This document shows positions 1-4,323 of a stretch of DNA of 7,494 nt, piece after piece (within the stretch, counting starts at the first letter, position 1; every line of letters starts with the position of its first letter). The notes under the pieces are model-generated. The model was not told where the DNA came from. It did no database searches and saw only the letters and a list, made by a program, of their open reading frames with translations. The DNA is from an uncultured Bacteroidales bacterium. Lineage in GTDB: Bacteria; Bacteroidota; Bacteroidia; Bacteroidales; Paludibacteraceae. Made by a program: the position numbers and the translations under genes. Location: positions 1 to 7,494 of the forward strand of contig CALAUY010000153.1 of assembly GCA_937892015.1 (NCBI GenBank), read 5' to 3'.

Positions 1-91
1 GTATGCGGAACCGCTTGTACGGTGGTGTGAGAGGACAAGTGAACACGAAAAGAGGCGAACACCTCTGATTAGTGTTCACCTCCTACTCGAT
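1..91 (+). mobile_element. 3' end of a group II intron (partial domain V, complete domain VI)
   Basis: The window opens inside a domain V-like hairpin: GTAT (1-4) pairs with GTAC (17-20), a two-base TT bulge (15-16) sits on the 3' side, and GCG/CGC closes the tip. Domain VI follows in canonical form. GAG (29-31) pairs with CTC (86-88) and AGGA (32-35) with TCCT (81-84). A single unpaired A at 85 lies between these helices, seven bases from the 3' end, where the branch-point adenosine belongs. GTGAACAC (39-46) pairs with GTGTTCAC (72-79), and a distal hairpin AGAGG/CCTCT (51-55/62-66) caps the domain. The intron should end after GAT at 91. The catalytic domains and any reverse transcriptase/maturase gene would lie left of the window, so activity cannot be judged. 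The intron strand converges on the aminotransferase gene. Confidence 0.85.
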
Positions 92-106
92 TTTATATGT
101 TTTTTT

Positions 107-198
107 AGTACAGTGTTGCCACTGCTATTTGTATAGTGCTACCACTGCTGTTAGTACGGTGCTACCACTGCTGTTAGTATAGTGTTGCTACTGCTTGT
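107..198. repeat. 23-bp tandem repeat, four copies, overlapping the aminotransferase stop codon
   Basis: Units lie at 107-129, 130-152, 153-175 and 176-198. The plus-strand consensus is close to AGTAnnGTGnTnCCACTGCT followed by three bases ending in TT. The unit at 176-198 encodes the last residues of the aminotransferase, and the stop codon (174-176) falls at the junction with the next unit. The other three units are downstream of the stop. Copies differ by a few substitutions, so the array is not brand new. There are no spacers, so it is not a CRISPR array. Confidence 0.9.
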
Positions 199-1373
199 TT
201 GATGCGGCGGAAAGCTTCTGTGAGCAGTTCGTCGGAAGTGGCATACGAGAAGCGGATGCATTCGGGTGCCATGAACGCAGAGCCGGCAACAGCAGCAACG
301 TGTGCTTCGTTCAAGAAAAACATCGCCAGGTCGTCGCTTGACGCGATAATCTGTTCGCCATCGGCGTTATGGAAATGTTTGCCGAAGAGACTATCCACTT
401 TCGGGAAGAGGTAGAAAGCACCGTCGGGCACGTTGACTTCGAATCCCGGTATCTCTTTGGCGAGTTGTACGACGAGGTCTCGTCTGCGTCGGAAAGCATC
501 GCACATGTTGGCCACGCATTGCTGGTCGCCATTGTAGGCAGCCTCAGCGGCTTTCATGGCGATGGAGCAACTGCAGCTGGTGTACTGACTCTGCAGTTTT
601 TGACAAGCCTTAACAACCCAAGTCTCGGCTGCCATCCATCCGATGCGCCATCCGGTCATCGCGTACGCTTTGCTGACACCATTGATGAGGATGACGCGCT
701 CTTTGAGTGCCGGGAACTGTGCCAGCGAATGGTGCGAGCCCGTGTAGTTGATGTGCTCATAGATTTCGTCACTGATAATGAGAACGTTAGGGTGTTTCAT
801 CAGCACTTCGGCAAAGCCTGCCAGTTCTTCGCGAGAATAGACGCTTCCCGATGGGTTGCCGGGCGAGCAGAGGATGAGGGCACGTGTGCGTGACGTGATG
901 GCCGACTCGAGTTGTGCGGGTGTCATCTTGAAATCCGTTGCGATGGAGCATGGTACGAAAACGGACTTGGCCTCTGCCAGTTTGACCATTTCGGCATAAC
1001 TGACCCAGCATGGCGTTGGCAGGATGCACTCGTCACCCGGGTTGAGGACTGCCAGCACGGCGTTGCAGATAGCTTGCTTGCCGCCGGTGGAGACGATAAT
1101 CTGTTCGGGCGAATAGGTCAGTCCGTTCTCTGTCAGCAGTTTGTCACAGATAGCTTGCCGCAGAGAGGGATAGCCGGGTACGGGAGCGTAGAAAGTGATG
1201 TTGTCGTCGATTGCTTGTTTCGCTGCTGCTTTGATGTGTTCGGGCGTGTGAAAATCGGGCTCTCCGAGCGAAAGGGAGATGACGTCAATGCCGGCTGCTT
1301 TCATCTCGGCAGCACGAGCAGCCATGGCCAATGTGGGCGAGGCAGAGAGGCTTTGGATGCGTTTAGAAACCAT
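174..1373 (-). CDS. aspC: PLP-dependent class I/II aminotransferase, aspartate aminotransferase type
   Basis: A 399-residue fold-type I aminotransferase of full family length. It probably transfers an amino group from aspartate (or a related amino acid) to 2-oxoglutarate in the cytoplasm. Visible landmarks are LSLGEPDFHTP (34-44), the glycine-rich YAPVPGYPSLRQAI region (62-75), PGNPSG (171-176; N173), SDEIYEH (201-207; D202 contacts the pyridine nitrogen and Y205 the cofactor), SKAYAMTGWRIGW (234-246; K235 forms the Schiff base and R243 contacts the phosphate) and R374 in RFSYATSDE, which binds the substrate carboxylate. The pattern fits class I-gamma enzymes; exact substrate preference cannot be read from sequence. 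ATG at 1373 gives a normal N-terminus. The C-terminus (IKQAVATLY) lies in a 23-bp tandem repeat that continues beyond the stop. The yitT-like gene ends 115 bp upstream, so co-transcription is possible; I found no clear promoter in that gap. Confidence 0.93.
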   Translation of the reverse strand: MVSKRIQSLSASPTLAMAARAAEMKAAGIDVISLSLGEPDFHTPEHIKAAAKQAIDDNITFYAPVPGYPSLRQAICDKLLTENGLTYSPEQIIVSTGGKQAICNAVLAVLNPGDECILPTPCWVSYAEMVKLAEAKSVFVPCSIATDFKMTPAQLESAITSRTRALILCSPGNPSGSVYSREELAGFAEVLMKHPNVLIISDEIYEHINYTGSHHSLAQFPALKERVILINGVSKAYAMTGWRIGWMAAETWVVKACQKLQSQYTSCSCSIAMKAAEAAYNGDQQCVANMCDAFRRRRDLVVQLAKEIPGFEVNVPDGAFYLFPKVDSLFGKHFHNADGEQIIASSDDLAMFFLNEAHVAAVAGSAFMAPECIRFSYATSDELLTEAFRRIKQAVATLY

Positions 1374-1391
1374 ATCTTTTGTTCAATTAAG

Positions 1392-1415
1392 AATTTGTAA
1401 ATTTGTAAATTTGTT
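1392..1415. repeat. 8-bp AT-rich tandem repeat, three copies, upstream of the aminotransferase gene
   Basis: AATTTGTA occurs at 1392-1399 and 1400-1407, followed by AATTTGTT at 1408-1415. The array lies 19 bp upstream of the aminotransferase start, inside the 5' leader. The rest of the gap (1416-1488) shows no hairpin terminator and no full TAnnTTTG box on the minus strand. The nearest near-match (TAGTTTG) has the wrong internal spacing. Confidence 0.7.
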
Positions 1416-1488
1416 AATGTCTTTCCTCGCAAACTAGGACGATCGTTTTGTGTGGTAAATGAGTAAATTATTCATGTGGTAGATTTAT

Positions 1489-2601
1489 TTATTCGTTGAT
1501 GGTTTGGATGGGTGTTCCTTTCCATCTGTCGAACCCTCGCCCATAGACAACGGTTGCGTCCGTTTCGGTGACCATGGCGTTGGGGTCGATGGCAAAGACG
1601 AGTCGGTAGAGTTGTTGCCTCTCATCGACCCGTGCGAGTACGTAGATGGCGTGTACCTCTTGCTTGCTGTACCACCCTTCTCCGTAAAGGAGCGTTACGC
1701 CGCGGTTGACTTGCTTGTTTATTGCTTCGGCAATCTGTTCATAATGTGGTGAGACAATCATGAAACGCACTGCGTGACGACGTCGTCGGATGAGCCAGTC
1801 GAGAGAGAAGGTGTAGCAGCATGCCATACTCAGACCGCATATGATGCGATGGATACGGTAGTCGGTGACTGACTCCACGATGCCCTGCATCGCTTCAGGA
1901 ACGGGTAAGAACCAACTGCAGAGGATGATGATGATGTCGCAAATGACCATGGATGTGCCGAGTGACACATCGCGGTACTTATTGATTATCATGGCGATAA
2001 TGTCTGTACCTCCGGACGAGCCGTTCTCAAGCATCACGATGCCGAGACAGATTCCGAAGAAGAGTCCTCCCACGATACATCCCAGCAATGGGTCTTCGAT
2101 GATAGCTGTTTGTCGAATAGGTATGATGCGATACCAGAACGATAGGGTGACTGCTCCGAAGAGGGTACGGACGCAGAAGCGCCAACCGACCGTGATAGAG
2201 GCGATGATGAGTAGGAGGATGTTGATAATCAGCGTACTGAGCCAGATAGGTATAGCACCGCCGTATTCGGGGAAAAGAGTAGGGAAGAGTCCGTCAGTGG
2301 CGTAATAGAGGATAGAGCAGAATCCGGTTAGTCCGCCACCGACCACGTTGTGCGGCACAAAAATCCAGTTGACGCACATGGCGAACGGGCAGAGGGCGAG
2401 AAAGATGATGAGGTACTCACGTGCGATGACGGATGGTTGTTGCCGCATGATGTCGCGGCGTTCGTTGTTGTCCTTGTGTTCATTGGTGAGCGAGGCGACA
2501 TCCGAAGAAAGCGATGAAGCAGCGGCATCCGAATGAGGGGACGAGGCATCCGAAGAAAGCATCGTTGAGCCGGAGATGTGCGTGTTGTGTTTGTTGGTCA
2601 T
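1489..2601 (-). CDS. YitT family integral membrane protein with C-terminal DUF2179 domain
   Basis: With the ATG at 2601 the product has 370 residues. After an unusual N-terminal tail come several hydrophobic segments: about 61-81 (EYLIIF...), 113-135, 172-190, 215-232 and 250-268. The first is followed by the family's GGGLTG turn (88-93). NGSSGGTDIIA (193-203) is the second signature, matching the usual GGTDIIA. A soluble domain at about 275-357, ending in DPNAMVTETDATVVYGRGF, matches DUF2179, so the order is YitT then DUF2179. The family is widespread in inner membranes and its substrate is unknown. The frame opens further upstream with TTG at 2679, but ATG at 2601 is likelier. ATGs at 2562 and 2448 are alternatives; the last starts just before the conserved domain and gives about 319 residues, near the usual length. 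The tail between 2601 and 2448 is Ser/Asp/Ala-rich and internally repeated. A promoter lies at 2817-2848. Confidence 0.88.
   Translation of the reverse strand: MTNKHNTHISGSTMLSSDASSPHSDAAASSLSSDVASLTNEHKDNNERRDIMRQQPSVIAREYLIIFLALCPFAMCVNWIFVPHNVVGGGLTGFCSILYYATDGLFPTLFPEYGGAIPIWLSTLIINILLLIIASITVGWRFCVRTLFGAVTLSFWYRIIPIRQTAIIEDPLLGCIVGGLFFGICLGIVMLENGSSGGTDIIAMIINKYRDVSLGTSMVICDIIIILCSWFLPVPEAMQGIVESVTDYRIHRIICGLSMACCYTFSLDWLIRRRRHAVRFMIVSPHYEQIAEAINKQVNRGVTLLYGEGWYSKQEVHAIYVLARVDERQQLYRLVFAIDPNAMVTETDATVVYGRGFDRWKGTPIQTINE
2499..2560. repeat. Direct 14-bp repeat, 48-bp period, in the N-terminal tail of the YitT-like gene
   Basis: CATCCGAAGAAAGC occurs identically at 2499-2512 and 2547-2560, with a partial copy (CATCCGAA) at 2526-2533. 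The 48-bp distance keeps the reading frame and produces a repeated LSSD motif 16 residues apart. This points to a past in-frame duplication in a low-complexity tail. Confidence 0.75.
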
Positions 2602-2694
2602 ATCGACGATAGCAATAAAGAACCCCTGTTTGTGCTTGCGCGAGAAAACTCCTAAAGGAAGGATTTGGGACTTTACCAAACTTTGTAATCTATC

Positions 2695-2754
2695 TGCCTC
2701 ATCGCTACCGTTGCCGGGTCACCGCGTAGAGTAATAGCACGCCATTGTGAGGCA
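2695..2754 (-). other. Possible stem in the yitT-like 5' leader
   Basis: TGCCTCA at 2695-2701 is the exact inverse of TGAGGCA at 2748-2754, enclosing 46 bases. On the transcript strand this could form a closing helix around a short inner region that includes CTAC/GTAG. It falls inside the predicted leader (about 2810 to 2602), where a cis-acting element could act. I cannot match it to a known riboswitch class, and 7-bp inverted repeats can arise by chance. Confidence 0.25.
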
Positions 2755-2816
2755 AGAGGTCTCGTTAAATTAATTTTGTTGAGTTTTCCGGTCTCTGACA
2801 AACAGGGATTCGACTG

Positions 2817-2848
2817 CAAAGTTAGTAATAATTTTTGACATATGCAAA
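2817..2848 (-). promoter_or_regulatory. Bacteroidota-type primary promoter for the yitT-like gene
   Basis: Read on the minus strand, TTTG (2848-2845) is followed by a 20-bp spacer and then TAACTTTG (2824-2817). This matches the Bacteroidota sigma-factor consensus of a -33 TTTG and a -7 TAnnTTTG about 19-21 bp apart. Transcription should start near 2810, leaving a leader of about 200 nt to the ATG at 2601. It lies 49 bp past the der stop codon, so it gives the membrane-protein gene transcription independent of der. The lptD promoter has the same layout. Confidence 0.8.
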
Positions 2849-2897
2849 TATTTTAGCAAAAAAAGGCCTATATTTCTTCATTTTTTGTCGGATTTTG

Positions 2898-4238
2898 TTA
2901 TTTTTGTCGAATGAATAGGTTGATAGGTGTACCGCAGAAGTCCCAGTTGGCTCGCAATTTGTTCTCCAAAAATCGTCGATACGGTTCTTTGACGTACTGT
3001 GGTAAGTTGGCGAAAAAGACGAACGTTGGCACTTGCGTGTCGGGCAGTTGGGTGCAGTATTTGATTTTGATGTACTTGCCTTTCGTTGCGGGTGGCGGAT
3101 AGTTTTCGATGAGAGGCAGAAAGAACTCGTTGAGTTTGGCTGTTGGCACTTTGCGTTGCTTGTTGTCATAGACATGCAGAGCCGTTTCCATCACCTTGAA
3201 GATGCGCTGTTTGGTGACGGCGGAAGTGAAGATGATGGGGAAGTCGGTGAATGGTGCCAGTCGTTCGCGGATAGAAGCTTCGAAGAGCTTGATGTCGGTG
3301 TTTGTTTTGCTTTCGACGAGATCCCATTTGTTGACGCAGACGACGAGTCCCTTCTTGTTTTTCTGGATGATGGAGAAGATGGAGAGGTCTTGTGCAGAGA
3401 TGCCGACGAAGAAACCTCTCTCATCGAAGCATCGTGTGGCGTCAATCATCAGGAGGCAGACGTCGGCGTTCTCGATAGCGCGAATACTTCGCACAACGGA
3501 GTAGTACTCAAGGTCTTCTGTCACTTTGGCTTTCTTCCGAATGCCGGCTGTATCGACGAGGTAGAAGTCTTTGCCGAACTTGTTGTATCGAGTGTAGATA
3601 GAGTCTCGCGTCGTGCCGGCGATGTCGGTGACGACCGTCCTTTCTTCGCCGATGAGGGCGTTGAGCAGGCTGGATTTGCCGGCATTAGGTCGTCCGACGA
3701 TGGCTATTCGGGGCAAGTCTTCGACGTCTTGTTCGTCTTTGCGTTCGGGAAATAGCTTCAGTATTTCGTCGAGCAGTTCGCCGGTACCGAGTCCGTTGAT
3801 GGCGGAGAGGATGAACGGTTCTCCCAGTCCGAGTCCGTAGAACTCAGCGGCGGCGTATTGGTCGGCGAACGTATCGACTTTGTTGACGGCCAGAACGACG
3901 GGTTTGCCGGCTTGGCGCAAGAGATGTGCCACCTCACTATCGAACTGCGTAACTCCTTGATTGACATCGACAACGAGTAGCACCACGTCTGCTTCGCGAA
4001 TAGCGATGTTGACTTGTCGATTGATTTCTCCCTCGAAAATATCATCGGAGTTGACCACCCAACCTCCGGTATCGATGACGGAGAACTCCTTGCCGTTCCA
4101 CTCGGAGCGTCCATATTGTCGGTCACGTGTAGTGCCTGCCTCGGAACTGACGATGGCGCGGCGTGTTTTGGTTAGACGGTTGAAGAGTGTCGATTTGCCC
4201 ACATTGGGGCGACCTACTATTGCTAAAATGTTTGCCAT
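2898..4238 (-). CDS. der: Ribosome-assembly GTPase Der (EngA), two G domains plus KH-like domain
   Basis: A 446-residue cytoplasmic GTPase that acts in maturation of the 50S ribosomal subunit. G domain 1 shows GRPNVGKST (9-17), the TTRDR switch I region (36-40), DTGG (56-59), NKVD (119-122) and SAI (145-147). G domain 2 shows GRPNAGKSS (182-190), TTRDS (209-213), DTAG (229-232), NKWD (303-306) and TSA (338-340). A C-terminal KH-like domain follows from about 345, with the conserved PPPATKGKYIKIKY region (381-394). All nucleotide-binding motifs are intact. The odd point is nine extra residues, CFDERGFFV (270-278), inside the usual DATRG...QDL stretch of domain 2; the protein is about nine residues longer than I remember for Bacteroides Der. 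ATG at 4238 opens directly on MANILAIVGRPN, as expected. lptD ends 85 bp upstream, so the two are probably one transcript. Confidence 0.97.
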   Translation of the reverse strand: MANILAIVGRPNVGKSTLFNRLTKTRRAIVSSEAGTTRDRQYGRSEWNGKEFSVIDTGGWVVNSDDIFEGEINRQVNIAIREADVVLLVVDVNQGVTQFDSEVAHLLRQAGKPVVLAVNKVDTFADQYAAAEFYGLGLGEPFILSAINGLGTGELLDEILKLFPERKDEQDVEDLPRIAIVGRPNAGKSSLLNALIGEERTVVTDIAGTTRDSIYTRYNKFGKDFYLVDTAGIRKKAKVTEDLEYYSVVRSIRAIENADVCLLMIDATRCFDERGFFVGISAQDLSIFSIIQKNKKGLVVCVNKWDLVESKTNTDIKLFEASIRERLAPFTDFPIIFTSAVTKQRIFKVMETALHVYDNKQRKVPTAKLNEFFLPLIENYPPPATKGKYIKIKYCTQLPDTQVPTFVFFANLPQYVKEPYRRFLENKLRANWDFCGTPINLFIRQK

Positions 4239-4250
4239 GAGTTTGTCTTT

Positions 4251-4309
4251 TTATCTTATGGTTATCTTATGGTTATCTTATGGTTATCTTATGGTTATCT
4301 TATGGTTAT
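4251..4309. repeat. 11-bp tandem repeat, five perfect copies plus a partial, between lptD and der
   Basis: TTATCTTATGG is repeated without a mismatch at 4251-4261, 4262-4272, 4273-4283, 4284-4294 and 4295-4305, followed by TTAT. It fills most of the 85-bp gap, from 13 to about 71 bp upstream of the der start codon. On the der transcript each unit reads CCATAAGATAA. Perfect identity suggests recent expansion by replication slippage and likely copy-number variation between strains. No promoter box is evident inside it. Confidence 0.95.
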
Positions 4310-4323
4310 AGTTTCATGCGGGT

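Noticed and set aside
107..198. CRISPR-like array
   Set aside because: The units are directly adjacent with no spacers, and the array overlaps coding sequence.
369..893. Long open frame on the plus strand opposite the aminotransferase gene
   Set aside because: It is antisense to a clear conserved gene, encodes no recognisable motif, and is explained by the codon bias of the opposite strand.
1398..1413. Two plus-strand matches to TAnnTTTG (1398-1405 and 1406-1413)
   Set aside because: They are a by-product of the 8-bp AT-rich repeat, have no clear -33 partner, and no plus-strand gene follows.
2602..2679. TTG start at 2679 for the YitT-like protein
   Set aside because: It is a rare start codon with no supporting context, and ATG codons follow at 2601, 2562 and 2448. 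The added residues show no family similarity.
2871..2890. Terminator for der
   Set aside because: A T-rich stretch and an AGGCCT palindrome are present nearby, but there is no stem-loop followed by a T-run on the minus strand.
2881..2909. Direct repeat TTTTTGTCG at the der stop codon and just past it
   Set aside because: Two 9-bp copies made largely of T-runs are within chance for AT-rich DNA, although the layout resembles the repeat at the aminotransferase end.
3033..3755. 240-codon open frame on the plus strand opposite der
   Set aside because: It is the mirror of the der reading frame. The product is Asp/Glu/Phe-rich with no domain, and no promoter lies upstream.
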